Source: Actinopolyspora erythraea
GTDB taxonomy: Bacteria; Actinomycetota; Actinomycetes; Mycobacteriales; Pseudonocardiaceae
DNA length: 64,000 nt
Assembly (NCBI RefSeq): GCF_002263515.1
Contig: NZ_CP022752.1
Location: 5,084,001-5,148,000 of the forward strand
Direction: 5' to 3'
The position numbers and the translations under genes are program-made. A model generated the notes under the pieces. That model made no database searches. It saw nothing but the letters and a program-made list of their open reading frames with translations, and had not been told where the DNA came from. This document shows positions 46,251 through 55,319 of the stretch, in pieces. Positions within the stretch are counted from its first letter, which is position 1, and each line of letters opens with the position of its first letter.

Positions 46251-46823
46251 GTGGGGTCTACGGACCAACGGGGAGTCGCGTGGTTCACCGGTGTCTACGA
46301 AGGACACTACGACGCGGTCCGCCGGTACTTGCTGCGCAGGCTCGGGGAACCGAGCACCTCGGAGGAACTCACCCAGGAAGTCTTCGTGATCGCCTGGCGG
46401 CGTCGGACGCGGGCTCCGGAGCACTGCCTGCCGTGGCTGTACGGCATCGCGCGCCGCGTGCTGGCGAACGACCGCCGCGCGAGCCGGTCCAGACCGGAGG
46501 CGGTGGCCCTCCCAGGCGACGACGTGCTGCGGGACCGGCGCGGCGACCCGGAAGGGGCGGCGGTGAGCACGGACGCCCACCGCGCGATGAGCACGCTCTC
46601 CGAACCCGACCGGGAGATCCTCCGGCTGATCGGCTGGGAAGAGCTCGGGGTCGGCGAGGCGGCGAGGGTGCTGGGCTGCGCGAGGGGAACGGCCCGGGTG
46701 CGGTTGTTCCGCGCGCGACGACGGCTGGCGAAGGCCCTGGGGCACCCGACGCCGGACGCGGCGGACGACCGCTCCGCGTCCTCCCGAACACTCACCGGAC
46801 CATTGGAGAATTTCCATGCGTGA
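46251..46823 (+). CDS. ECF-like sigma factor
   Basis: The 190-residue protein has region 2 (FTGVYEGHYDAVRRYLLRRL, TSEELTQEVFVIAWRRR) and region 4 (LSEPDREILRLIGWEELGVG, EAARVLGCARGTARVRLFRA). GTG 46251 follows GAGGTGGG. It overlaps the next gene by 8 bp. That gene encodes a membrane protein of the CU044_5270 type, the usual partner of this class of sigma factor. Confidence 0.9.
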   Translation: MGSTDQRGVAWFTGVYEGHYDAVRRYLLRRLGEPSTSEELTQEVFVIAWRRRTRAPEHCLPWLYGIARRVLANDRRASRSRPEAVALPGDDVLRDRRGDPEGAAVSTDAHRAMSTLSEPDREILRLIGWEELGVGEAARVLGCARGTARVRLFRARRRLAKALGHPTPDAADDRSASSRTLTGPLENFHA

Positions 46824-47847
46824 CGTCGAGACCGTCCGCGAGCTCATCGGACACGCCGACCCGGCACCGCCCCCCACCGGGTCGGAAGTGAGCAGGCCCT
46901 CGGCCTCGGATCTGATCGCTCGGGCGGAGATGCGTGAGCACTCCGGCGACGACGCCCCGCTGCCCGGGGCGCCCACCTCGCCGAGGGGGAAGCGGAATCG
47001 TCTCGCGGTGGTGGCGGCGACGCTGCTGGGAGCCACGCTGCTCGGCAGCGCTCCCCTGTTGAGCGGCACGATCGCGGTGTCCGAGCAGAGCCCGCCCGAG
47101 GCCGGGCCGGTACGCCACGCGACCGAGCTCGACACGGACGTTTCCGGACGGGCGGCCGTCGAGGAGCTGCTGGGCCGCGCCGAGAGGCTGCGAGCCGCTC
47201 CCTACGAAGCCGCCGAGGGCGAGTTCGGCCACATCCGCACGCACGAGTGGTCCGGGGCGCTGTGCTCGGCGGGGTCGGAGCACTGCGTGAACTACGCGCG
47301 ACGACGGGAGGTCTGGTTGACGGCACCGGCGCAGGGCACCGCCCGAACCGTGCCGCGGCCACCGGAGTTCGGCTCGGCCGGGGACCGGGACTTCTGGAAG
47401 CGGCAGAGCGGCTGGAGCGGGCACCGCGACACCCGCGAAGTGTCGGTCAGCCCGAACGGCCTCCACTTGGCGCGGTGCGTTCCCGAACGTCCCGAGCGGG
47501 TCGCGGAGTGCCTGGACGTCGGGGAGCACGGTTCCCGGGACGTCCTACGGGGCGTCGTCTCGCTGTTCAGGCACGAGCTGCTCCCCCGCGACGTCCGCGC
47601 GGAGTTGCTGCGGGTGCTCGCCCGCACTCCGGGCGTGCACTTCCGGGGTGAGAGCGAGGTGCGCGGTCACCCGGTGTTCGCGGTCGGGCTGACCAGCTCG
47701 GCGTCCGTCGGCGAGGTTTCCGAGGTGCTGCTGTTCGACAGTGCGACCGGGGTGCTGCGCTCGTTCGAGAAGGTCAACCTGGAGCGGGGGGAGCTGACCG
47801 GATACGTCGTCTTCGAGACGTACGGGCGGACGAACACGCGGGACTGA
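46816..47847 (+). CDS. CU044_5270-type membrane protein, sigma-factor partner
   Basis: The 343-residue protein has a cytoplasmic N-terminus of about 60 residues, one helix (LAVVAATLLGATLLGSAPLL) and a large external domain with two cysteines near 155-162 (CSAGSEHC) and a beta-rich end (EVLLFDSATGVLRSFEKVNL). The pattern matches CU044_5270-family proteins, which follow ECF sigma genes. It may act as an anti-sigma factor, but no anti-sigma domain is seen. Confidence 0.8.
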   Translation: MRDVETVRELIGHADPAPPPTGSEVSRPSASDLIARAEMREHSGDDAPLPGAPTSPRGKRNRLAVVAATLLGATLLGSAPLLSGTIAVSEQSPPEAGPVRHATELDTDVSGRAAVEELLGRAERLRAAPYEAAEGEFGHIRTHEWSGALCSAGSEHCVNYARRREVWLTAPAQGTARTVPRPPEFGSAGDRDFWKRQSGWSGHRDTREVSVSPNGLHLARCVPERPERVAECLDVGEHGSRDVLRGVVSLFRHELLPRDVRAELLRVLARTPGVHFRGESEVRGHPVFAVGLTSSASVGEVSEVLLFDSATGVLRSFEKVNLERGELTGYVVFETYGRTNTRD

Positions 47848-47881
47848 GCGGCCTCGCCGGATCCGTCCGCCGACGAGAAGC

Positions 47882-47976
47882 GAGGGGCGTCGTGGCGCAC
47901 GACGCCCCTCCCGGTGATGCACCGGAGCGAACAGCGGTCCTCCCGGAGGGAAGGCCGGCGGGAGGTTCCGCCGGCC
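47882..47976. terminator. Two strong hairpins between convergent genes
   Basis: GAGGGGCGTCGTG-GCG-CACGACGCCCCTC (47882-47910) is a perfect 13-bp stem. GGCCGGCGG-GAGGTT-CCGCCGGCC (47953-47976) is a perfect 9-bp stem. One probably serves each transcript. Confidence 0.7.
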
Positions 47977-48009
47977 GAGCACTCCGTCGGGACGAGCGGC
48001 CGACCTCGA

Positions 48010-49416
48010 TCAGCTGGTTCCCATCTCCTCCAGGGAGCGCCCCTTGGTCTCCTTGAGGTAGCGCACCACGAAGAACAGCGAGAGCAGCGCGAAGGCCGCG
48101 TAGATGAAGTAGGTGACCGGCAGGTTCCAGGCCTGCATGCTCGGGAAGGTCACCGTGACCAGCCAGTTGGCGATCCAGTTGGTCGCCGTGCCGAGGGCCA
48201 GCGCGGCGGCGCGGATGCGTGCCGGGAACATCTCGCCCAGCAGCACCCACATCACGACACCCCAGGACGCGGCGAAGAAGAACACGAAGGCACTCGCCGA
48301 GATCAGCGCCAGGACGCCCCAGGCGAAGGGCAGCGTCGTCTCGCCGTCGACCACGTTGGCGTAGCTGAACGCCCAGCCGGTCAGGGTCAGCGCGATGGTC
48401 ATGCCCAGGGAGCCGACCACCAGCAGCGGCTTGCGGCCGAGCTTGTCGACCAGCGCGATCGCCACGATCGTGCCGATGATGTTCACGATGGAGGTGAACA
48501 GGCTCAGCAGCAGCGAGTTGCTCTCCTCGACGCCGACGGACTGCCACAGCGTGGAGGAGTAGTAGAAGATCACGTTGATGCCGACGAACTGCTGCAGCGC
48601 GGCGATCGCCATACCCACCCAGACGATGGGCAGCACGCCGAACCTGCCGCGCAGGTCGCTGAGCCTGGGCTTGCGCTCGCCACCGAGGGCGTCCCGGATC
48701 TCCTGGATCTTGGTGTCCGCGTCCTCGGACTCGATGCGCTGCAACACCCCACGAGCCTGGTCGATCTTGCCCGCCCGGACGAGGAATCGCGGGGACTCCG
48801 GGATGACCGAGGCGAGGACGAGATAGATCAACGCGGGGACGGCCTCGACGGCCAGCATCCACTGCCAGGTGTCCAGCGGGCCGAGCTGAGCCGAGGCGCT
48901 GCCGCCCGCCGAGGAGGCGAGCGCGTAGTTGACCAGCTGGGAAACCGCGATACCCAGCACGATCGCGAGTTGTTGCAGTGAACCGAGCCTGCCGCGGTAG
49001 GCGGCGGGCGCGACCTCCGCGATGTAGGCGGGGCCGATCATCGAGGCGATGCCGACGGCGACACCACCGACTATTCGCCACCAGGCGAGGTCCCAGACCG
49101 TGAAGGGCAGCGCCGAACCGATGGCGCTGATGATGAACAGCACGGCCGCCACCTGCATCACCCTGGTGCGCCCGATCCGGTCGGCTATGCCACCGGCTAT
49201 GGCCGCACCCAGTGCCGATCCGAGCAGCGCCGCGGCGACGGTGACACCGGTCAGTGCCGCGCCGACGCCGAAGTTGTCCTGGATGGCTCCAACCGCACCG
49301 TTGATGACCGAGGTGTCATAGCCGAACAGGAAGCCTCCCAGGGCGGCGGCCCCGGCAATCATCACCACGTGCGCCAGGTGATCGGTGGAACGACCTCTCG
49401 TCTGATCTACCGACAT
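48010..49416 (-). CDS. Sugar porter-family MFS transporter
   Basis: The 468-residue, 12-helix protein has sugar-porter motifs: GYDTSVINGAVGAIQ, RIGRTR in the first loop, PESPRFLVRAGK before helix 7, and GRKPLLVVGSLG. It is probably a sugar/proton symporter; the substrate is unknown. ATG 49416 is supported by family length. An 8-bp inverted repeat 27 nt upstream is a likely operator. Confidence 0.92.
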   Translation of the reverse strand: MSVDQTRGRSTDHLAHVVMIAGAAALGGFLFGYDTSVINGAVGAIQDNFGVGAALTGVTVAAALLGSALGAAIAGGIADRIGRTRVMQVAAVLFIISAIGSALPFTVWDLAWWRIVGGVAVGIASMIGPAYIAEVAPAAYRGRLGSLQQLAIVLGIAVSQLVNYALASSAGGSASAQLGPLDTWQWMLAVEAVPALIYLVLASVIPESPRFLVRAGKIDQARGVLQRIESEDADTKIQEIRDALGGERKPRLSDLRGRFGVLPIVWVGMAIAALQQFVGINVIFYYSSTLWQSVGVEESNSLLLSLFTSIVNIIGTIVAIALVDKLGRKPLLVVGSLGMTIALTLTGWAFSYANVVDGETTLPFAWGVLALISASAFVFFFAASWGVVMWVLLGEMFPARIRAAALALGTATNWIANWLVTVTFPSMQAWNLPVTYFIYAAFALLSLFFVVRYLKETKGRSLEEMGTS

Positions 49417-49442
49417 CGAAGTACTCCTGTGCCCCCGATCGC

Positions 49443-49464
49443 CGATGTGCCATGTCGCACATCG
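49443..49464 (-). promoter_or_regulatory. Operator-like inverted repeat upstream of the sugar porter
   Basis: CGATGTGC-CATGTC-GCACATCG has perfect 8-bp arms. It sits where a repressor would block the promoter; no regulator gene is adjacent. Confidence 0.55.
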
Positions 49465-49624
49465 CTCGTTAACGACGGGTTACGCGACAACGTAAGTCAC
49501 ACCCGGCCCGCTTGACTTCCACGATTCAGCGTGACACTCGCCACTGTGACGAGTTCAGACGCGCAGCGTTTCTGAATCGAAGCGAGCTGCTTCTGAACCG
49601 GTAACAAGTGGGTCTCGATCGAGG

Positions 49625-50206
49625 TCAGCGGCTGGTGTCGACCCTGGCGAAGTTGAGATGCGCGCGCGAGGGCGTGGGGCCGCGCTGGCCCTGGTAGCGG
49701 GAACCGGCCGCCTTGCTGCCGTAGGGGTTCTCGGCGGGACTGGAGAGGCGGAACAGGCAGAGCTGGCCGATCTTCATGCCCGGCCAGAGGGTGATGGGCA
49801 GGTTCGCGACGTTGGACAGCTCCAGCGTGATGTGGCCGCTGAAGCCGGGGTCGATGAACCCGGCGGTGGAGTGGGTGAGCAGCCCGAGCCTGCCGAGCGA
49901 GGACTTGCCCTCCAGGCGGCCCGCCAGGTCCTCGGGCAGGCGCACCGTCTCGAAGGTGGAGCCGAGCACGAACTCACCCGGATGAAGGACGAAGGCGTCG
50001 TCGTCGGAGTGCTCGACCAGCGAGGTGAGGTCGTCCTGCTGCCGCGAGGGGTCGATGTGGGTGTACTTGGAGTTGTCGAAGACCCGGAAGAACCGGTCCA
50101 GCCGGACGTCGATGCTCGACGGCTGGATCAGCGCGTCGTCGAACGGATCGAGTTCCAGGCGGCCCTCGTCGAGCTCTTTACGCAGGTCGCGATCACTGAG
50201 CAACAC
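49625..50206 (-). CDS. dcd: dCTP deaminase
   Basis: The 193-residue protein has the catalytic motif [20 protein letters not shown] (Ser and Arg) and [20 protein letters not shown] (Glu acts as general base). It converts dCTP to dUTP; some actinobacterial enzymes also hydrolyse dUTP to dUMP. GTG 50206 was chosen because it gives the universal start ([16 protein letters not shown]). It is monocistronic and divergent from tRNA-Gly. Confidence 0.95.
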   Translation of the reverse strand: MLLSDRDLRKELDEGRLELDPFDDALIQPSSIDVRLDRFFRVFDNSKYTHIDPSRQQDDLTSLVEHSDDDAFVLHPGEFVLGSTFETVRLPEDLAGRLEGKSSLGRLGLLTHSTAGFIDPGFSGHITLELSNVANLPITLWPGMKIGQLCLFRLSSPAENPYGSKAAGSRYQGQRGPTPSRAHLNFARVDTSR

Positions 50207-50286
50207 GGAAACAGCGTATCGGGTGGGTGGGTGCAGATCGCCGATGGCCGCCGTGCTAGGCTTGTACACGTCGCATTGAGGGCGAT

Positions 50287-50357
50287 GCGGGTGTAGTTCA
50301 ATGGTAGAACATCAGCTTCCCAAGCTGAGAACGCGGGTTCGATTCCCGTCACCCGCT
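50287..50357 (+). tRNA. tRNA-Gly (anticodon CCC)
   Basis: The 71-nt cloverleaf has acceptor arms GCGGGTG/CACCCGC, D loop TTCAATGGTAGA, anticodon stem TCAGC/GCTGA with loop TTCCCAA, and T arm GCGGG-TTCGATT-CCCGT. CCA is not encoded. tRNA genes are frequent integration sites, but no duplicated 3' end was found nearby. Confidence 0.95.
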
Positions 50358-50370
50358 CAGAGTACGAAGA

Positions 50371-50409
50371 CCCAGGTCAGGAGCTTACGAGTTCCGCCTG
50401 GGCCTTTTT
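50371..50409 (+). terminator. tRNA-Gly terminator
   Basis: CCCAGG (50371-50376) and CCTGGG (50397-50402), followed by CCTTTTTC, just past the tRNA. Confidence 0.7.
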
Positions 50410-50865
50410 CGTGCGCGGGGGTCGGCGGTCTTCGACAGGTGGGCACCGATGCGGCGCGGCTCCGTGGCGAAGCTCGGTCCGCCGATCGCCCGGATAGCGG
50501 CTTTCAGTCCGCGAGCCCCGAGGACTCCGGCCGGGGCTCGAGCTCGGACACCGCGGTGTCCACGGTTTCCTTGAGTCGCAACAGGTTGGTGCGGCTCATC
50601 GTGAGCACGACCGGGGTTCACGCAGCGACCAGCAGCCCGGAGACGACGGAAGACGGCAGGAGACGGCGCGCTGAACCAGCGTCAGCGTCAGGCATCGTCG
50701 TCCGCTGCCGCGCAGTCCATCCGCATCGATCGCCGTGTCTGCCGCAGCCGTGTACCGCTGAGCCCGGCGATCGCTGCCGCGCCCATGGAGATCGGGGCCC
50801 GTGTCCCCTAGCCGCGCTGACCACAGCCTTGCCGCATCGCAAGGGAGTCCCTGCGCACTCCTCTG
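50410..50865. other. Gene-poor stretch after tRNA-Gly
   Basis: The only gene-like item is a 31-residue minus-strand frame (50504-50599) reading MSRTNLLRLKETVDTAVSEL without a ribosome-binding site. No integrase or attachment duplicate was seen. Confidence 0.45.
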
Positions 50866-51363
50866 TCACTGGAGGTCGATGGTTCGAACTCCGGGCTGGT
50901 TTCGCGAGGGCTCACCGGAGGTGCTGACGAGCTCGCGCAGCAGGACGGGGAGTTTCGACGGCTTGACCACGTGCGACGTAGTCGACAGCTCGTCCAGGGG
51001 CCACCACCGCATTTCGGCGATCTCCCGCCGCTCCTCCGGAGTCCAGCCGACATCGGTGAATGCGGCAGTGCCTGACCGCGCGAGCACGAAGCGCTCCTTC
51101 AGAAACCGTAAACGCCCGTCCCGGCGCAGGAACTGCTCGCCGTACCAAACGACCGGACCGACACTGGCGTCAGTCATGCCGGTCTCCTCGAACAGTTCAC
51201 GCCCGGCCGCATCCAGGACGCTCTCACCCGCTTCGAGCCGCCCGCCGGGCGTGACCCACAGTTGCTGCCCCACCCCGGAGCTCTGCTCGACCAGACGCAT
51301 CAACAAGATCCGACCATCCGGACCGAACAGCAGCAGCCGCGCCGCGTGTTGTTCCCGCACCAT
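50866..51363 (-). CDS. Nudix hydrolase
   Basis: The 165-residue protein contains a complete Nudix box: GGRLEAGESVLDAAGRELFE followed by ETGM (G-x5-E-x7-R-E-x2-E-E-x-G). The N-terminus ARLLLFGPDGRILLMRLVEQ fits the fold. It hydrolyses a nucleoside-diphosphate-linked compound; the exact substrate is not readable. ATG 51363 is the natural start. Downstream lies the gene-poor stretch after tRNA-Gly. Confidence 0.9.
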   Translation of the reverse strand: MVREQHAARLLLFGPDGRILLMRLVEQSSGVGQQLWVTPGGRLEAGESVLDAAGRELFEETGMTDASVGPVVWYGEQFLRRDGRLRFLKERFVLARSGTAAFTDVGWTPEERREIAEMRWWPLDELSTTSHVVKPSKLPVLLRELVSTSGEPSRNQPGVRTIDLQ

Positions 51364-51585
51364 GTCTTCTTCCTACCTGAAGCATGTGCCTGAGACGAGG
51401 AGAAAGCGACGGCGGCACCGCGAGGAGGTCGGGCCACACACGGGCCATTGAAGCCGATCAACCACGGCCGACAGCGGTCCCGAGCCGAGGCGTTCGAGTG
51501 CCCGCGCCGCGCGACACGATGAGGGGCGACCGCCGAAGCAGGATGGCCACGGGCGTCGCGGTTCGGCCGGTCGTGCGCGCACGGC

Positions 51586-52629
51586 TCAGCCGTAGTCGGC
51601 GAACAGGCGTCCGTTCGCGCCGTCGACCGTCATGAAGCCGCCGTAGGGGACGATCCACTGTGGTCTGGTGTGCCCGAAGGGCGGACCGACCACGACGACC
51701 GCGTCCGGGTTGTAGGCGTGCACCACGGAAACGGCCGTGTCGCGCTGCTCCTCACGCTTCGCACGCCGCTGCTCGGCCGTGGGCCTCACGGTGAAGTTCG
51801 AGGTCGGTGGCCTGGCGACCACGACGGCCCCGACCGCGCCCAGTATCCCGCGTTCCCCGAGGGAACGGAGGATCCGGCCGAACTCCCGTGCTGGAATGAG
51901 CTCCTCCGAGGACTCCAGGAGCAGCACCCCACCGTCGAGTACAGCAGGATCACCCGGCAAGCGACCGGCGGTGAGCAGCCACCGCAGCACCTCGACGCAC
52001 CCGCCCCACGTCCTGCCGGTGCGGGCTTCGGCAGGCCCGGCCCAGGTCCAGGGCTCGGTCGGCTCGCGTTCACCGAATTCGACGAGCGCGCGGGGATCGT
52101 TCCAGTCGTGCCCGATGTCCTCGGACTCCCCCGGCTCGGTGAGCTCGACACGCTCACCGGTGAGCAGCGCGGCCCGCAGCGACCGCTCGTGGACCGGATC
52201 GACACGCGGCCCCGGCCCCAGCTGAACCTGGGTCGAGCCGCCGTAGTAGCCGGGCACCCCGATGGCCCAGAGCCGGTTCAGCAGGTTCGTGTTGTCGCTG
52301 TACCCGAGAAAAGGCTTGGGGTCCTCGGCGACGGCTTCCGCGTCCAGGTGCGGGACGACCGTGATCTGGTCCTCCCCACCGATCGTGGTCAGCACCGCCC
52401 GGATCTCCGGATCGGCGAAGGCAGCGTTGAGGTCCGCCGCGCGCTCGCGCGCGGTGGCGTCGAGCTTGCGCGTAGTCGGGAACTCGACGGGCGCGAGACC
52501 CGTGACGTCCCCCAGCCGACGCAACGCCTGCTCGTGCACGGCGGGAGCTACCGCGGGGGCCGCGAAGGACGGCGACAGCACAGCGATCCCGCCGCCGGGC
52601 CTGGCCTTGCGGGGCTGGACGAAATCCAC
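51586..52629 (-). CDS. LD-carboxypeptidase (S66 family)
   Basis: The protein is 347 residues from GTG 52629. It has the S66 nucleophile in FLGYSDNTNLLN, the Glu region GGVLLLESSEE and the His in PFGHTRPQWIVPYG near the end. S66 enzymes trim murein tetrapeptides in the cytoplasm for recycling. The start is uncertain because no clear ribosome-binding site is seen; upstream starts to 52749 are possible. Confidence 0.85.
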   Translation of the reverse strand: MDFVQPRKARPGGGIAVLSPSFAAPAVAPAVHEQALRRLGDVTGLAPVEFPTTRKLDATARERAADLNAAFADPEIRAVLTTIGGEDQITVVPHLDAEAVAEDPKPFLGYSDNTNLLNRLWAIGVPGYYGGSTQVQLGPGPRVDPVHERSLRAALLTGERVELTEPGESEDIGHDWNDPRALVEFGEREPTEPWTWAGPAEARTGRTWGGCVEVLRWLLTAGRLPGDPAVLDGGVLLLESSEELIPAREFGRILRSLGERGILGAVGAVVVARPPTSNFTVRPTAEQRRAKREEQRDTAVSVVHAYNPDAVVVVGPPFGHTRPQWIVPYGGFMTVDGANGRLFADYG

Positions 52630-52749
52630 CTGACCGAGCCTAGGAGTGCTGTCACCCCGTTTCCCACCTGACGTGTCAGGGACGGCATCCGGGCGATTCG
52701 GTGAGCGGTTACTCGGAGCGTGACCGGGCTCGGCGAGGATCTCGAACAC

Positions 52750-53280
52750 TCAGTCGGCGAGCGTGTTCATGGCGGCCTCGGCGAACCGGCGGGCCGTGGT
52801 GCAGGTCGGCGGGTCCTCATCACTGTAGGACTGCTCAACCCTGACTTCCAACGACTGGCCACCGGCCACATCCACGTAGACCCTGCACTTGTGATCCGGA
52901 TCCGGACGCTCACTGTCGAACCACACCCTGACCGAACGAAAACCCTGAATCCGGGAAACCTCCTCGGACCTCACATCATCATCAGAAGAGTTAATCCACC
53001 GATCGATCCCGCGATTCGTTATCGTGTTGACGTATATCCTATTTCCGACCCTGGTAGTGTAGAAACAAGTACTCCCTTCTGCCTCCACTCCAGGAACAAA
53101 ATCGAGTTTCTGAGTTTCCTGAGTTATCCGCATCCCTTGCAGGGAATCCTTGTTGATCAGTTCGCACGGCTTCACGTCGCTCACCGACAACTCCCTGGGC
53201 CGGTCCGAAGAACCACACGCCGACACCAATCCCAAACCCGCCAACAGCACGGCGGCGCCCCGTAACCCCCGCCCGATCAT
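52750..53280 (-). CDS. DUF3558 lipoprotein
   Basis: The 176-residue protein has a signal peptide and lipobox (LAGLGLVSACGSS; Cys near 22) and the DUF3558 domain (VKPCELINKDSLQGM, GSTCFYTT, CRVYVDVAGGQSLEVRVEQS). ATG 53280 overlaps the upstream gene stop by 4 bp. DUF3558 proteins often close type VII-like operons in this order of bacteria. It should be anchored outside the membrane. Confidence 0.85.
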   Translation of the reverse strand: MIGRGLRGAAVLLAGLGLVSACGSSDRPRELSVSDVKPCELINKDSLQGMRITQETQKLDFVPGVEAEGSTCFYTTRVGNRIYVNTITNRGIDRWINSSDDDVRSEEVSRIQGFRSVRVWFDSERPDPDHKCRVYVDVAGGQSLEVRVEQSYSDEDPPTCTTARRFAEAAMNTLAD

Positions 53281-53774
53281 CCGTAGTACCTCCACTTCAA
53301 CTCGGTCGTCTTCGCCTGGTAGTCCCGCACCAGTACCGTCGCTGCCTCCACCACCCGCGCGGCGAACTCCTCCTCACGCAGTTCGCGCAGGCTGCCGCGC
53401 TTGATCCGCGCGGTGAACTCGTCCATTCCCACGGCCGACAGCGCGAAGCGACCGTCACTCGACTCGCCGTAGGACTCCACCGCGCGGCACGCCGCCTGGA
53501 AGTCGAAGTCGTGCTGATCACGCGGCTCGGTGTCCAGGTTGGTCCAGCTGATCGCGTCCTGATACTGCCGCTGCCATCCCGCGTAGAGCAGGCGCGCCAC
53601 GCTAGCCAACGCCCGCTCCAGGGCGCGCTCGTCGGCGAACTCGTACACGCTCTCGCCGAACGAGAGCGAGAACTCGGTGCGGTCGCGCAGCTCGGCGTGA
53701 ACGTCCATCCCCGGGGCGCTCGCCCGCACCCGGATGTTGTCCAGCCGCTCGGCCAGTTCACCCACTGCTCTCAC
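53277..53774 (-). CDS. Hypothetical protein of the type VII-like operon
   Basis: The 165-residue soluble protein begins RAVGELAERLDNIRVRASAP and contains FSLSFGESVYEFADERALER and a long C-terminal helix (FAARVVEAATVLVRDYQAKT) ending in LKWRYYG. It has no signal or helix. It lies between a WxG-bearing protein and the lipoprotein and may be a chaperone or immunity factor. The start is GTG 53774 or GTG 53765; the AGGAGG spacing favours the latter. Confidence 0.65.
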   Translation of the reverse strand: MRAVGELAERLDNIRVRASAPGMDVHAELRDRTEFSLSFGESVYEFADERALERALASVARLLYAGWQRQYQDAISWTNLDTEPRDQHDFDFQAACRAVESYGESSDGRFALSAVGMDEFTARIKRGSLRELREEEFAARVVEAATVLVRDYQAKTTELKWRYYG

Positions 53775-53779
53775 TCCTC

Positions 53780-54691
53780 CTAGTCGTGGCCGCCCACGCC
53801 CTTGCCACTGGTCAGCACACTGCCCGACATCCCGGCGAGCTTCGGCCGCGCCGAGACGAATGGGGAATCCGCTTTGTTCTGCCGATCGACCTCACCGGCG
53901 TAATCGTTCAGCGCCTTGGTGATCTCGCCCTGCTCCTCGCCGACCCGCTCGGTGAGAGCATCGATCGTCTCCTTCATGGAGTTCACCACCTGCTCCGCCG
54001 AGCCGCCGTTCTTCTTCACCGCCTCGAAGCCCTTCTGCGCCGCGCCTCCCACGGCCGAGGCGGCTCCCACCGCCGCGAAGGCCACCGAGGCGCCACCGGT
54101 GAACGGGATGGCCCCGACCGCCGCCACCGCGCTGGCCACCGACAACGTGAACTCGAGGTCGCTCTTGCCGCAGCTGCCCACGTTGTCCAATCCCTCAAGA
54201 GTGCTGTCCGCGATGTTTTCGATGTCATCTCGCGTTCGTGTCCAAACCTCCCGATCCGCCTCGACCGCACCTTTCATAATTCCCAAGACGAGGAACTGGT
54301 TGCTCGCGACGGCGGGGAACGGGTCGAGGAAGTTGGCCTTGAAAGCGTGGGCGGCCATGCCGCTCCAGTCGTTGAGATCGTCGGCCGCCGTCTCGATCGA
54401 CCGCAGGTCGTTGTTCGCACCGATGGATTCCCCGGTGATGGGATCCCGCATGTGCGCCCCGTTCGAGAGACACCCCATGGCGCCGTGCAGCTGGTCGATG
54501 ATCCCCTGGTAATTCTCCGGGTCGGGGATTCGGGTGAACGGCTCGAACAGTGGTACCGCGCAGTTCTGGTACTTCTCCTTGATCCTGCCGTAGTCGGGCG
54601 TGGAGCCGTACTTGGCGAGCTGGAAGTACTCCGTCTCGGCCGCGCTGTGCTCGATCTCCTGCGCCTTGGACATCAGCTTGTCGAAACTCAC
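53780..54691 (-). CDS. WxG-bearing putative type VII substrate
   Basis: The 303-residue protein starts VSFDKLMSKAQEIEHSAAET, has a WSGMAAHAF (W-x-G) helix turn near 115 and a later Gly/Ala-rich hydrophobic stretch (LSVASAVAAVGAIPFTGGAS and FAAVGAASAVGGAA, about 185-230), then a coiled end. GTG 54691 follows GAGGGG and overlaps the previous gene by 4 bp. It resembles LXG/WXG-type secreted proteins without a recognisable toxin domain. The hydrophobic part could insert into membranes. Confidence 0.65.
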   Translation of the reverse strand: MSFDKLMSKAQEIEHSAAETEYFQLAKYGSTPDYGRIKEKYQNCAVPLFEPFTRIPDPENYQGIIDQLHGAMGCLSNGAHMRDPITGESIGANNDLRSIETAADDLNDWSGMAAHAFKANFLDPFPAVASNQFLVLGIMKGAVEADREVWTRTRDDIENIADSTLEGLDNVGSCGKSDLEFTLSVASAVAAVGAIPFTGGASVAFAAVGAASAVGGAAQKGFEAVKKNGGSAEQVVNSMKETIDALTERVGEEQGEITKALNDYAGEVDRQNKADSPFVSARPKLAGMSGSVLTSGKGVGGHD

Positions 54692-55062
54692 GAGTTCCCC
54701 TCCGGCTTCGGGGTGCCCTGCTGCTGCATCAGCCGATCCAGCTTGTCCGAGACGCCCTGATCGGCCTCCGCGTACATCCGAACCGTCTCGTGCAGCGCGT
54801 CCGCGGTCTCGTCCAGGCTGGTTCTGGTCGACTTCAGCACGCCGGTGATCGCGCCGTGCAGCTGACCGTACGCCTGCGCCATCGAGCCGCCCGGGCCGTG
54901 GAACTGCTCCGGCACGCCGGCCAGGCCGTTCACCGTGCGCTGCGCGTCCTCGCAATGGCCGAGCGCCTTGTCGTAAACCCCGGAGACCGTGGGCAGGTAG
55001 TCCTTGGCGACCTTCTCCAAGCGGTACAGGTCGACGGCGAAGCCCGAGCCGCTGTCCGTCAT
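54688..55062 (-). CDS. EspC/WXG100-like small type VII protein
   Basis: The 124-residue, all-helical protein is acidic and carries YAEAD followed by VSDKLDRLM, matching the Y-x-x-x-D/E secretion signal of type VII substrates. Helix 1 reads VDLYRLEKVAKDYLPTVSGV. ATG 55062 follows AGGAGG. It is the first gene of the four-gene operon. It probably forms a heterodimer with the 303-residue product and carries it to the ESX-type pore; no ESX machinery gene is in the window. Confidence 0.7.
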   Translation of the reverse strand: MTDSGSGFAVDLYRLEKVAKDYLPTVSGVYDKALGHCEDAQRTVNGLAGVPEQFHGPGGSMAQAYGQLHGAITGVLKSTRTSLDETADALHETVRMYAEADQGVSDKLDRLMQQQGTPKPEGNS

Positions 55063-55319
55063 GTTCGCTCCTCCTATCGGCTGCGGCCAGGGAAAGCTAT
55101 CAGCCGAGTGGTAGCTGCCAGGGCCGATCGCGGAACTCAACCCGAAACCGGCCCTGTCAGCGGGATCCGGCAGTACACAGCGAAACGTGCCGGGAGCTCA
55201 CATCGGACACCAGCCGTACTGTCGAGCGGCTTGGCCGGGGACCACAGCCACGCCGATCCGTGCGAATCAAAGCGCGAACACTGGACTTCCACAACGCTCG
55301 AAGTCCTAGGCTGCGGAGA

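Noticed and set aside
50287..50865. Integrated element at tRNA-Gly
   Set aside because: The tRNA 3' end is not duplicated downstream within the window and no integrase lies next to it.
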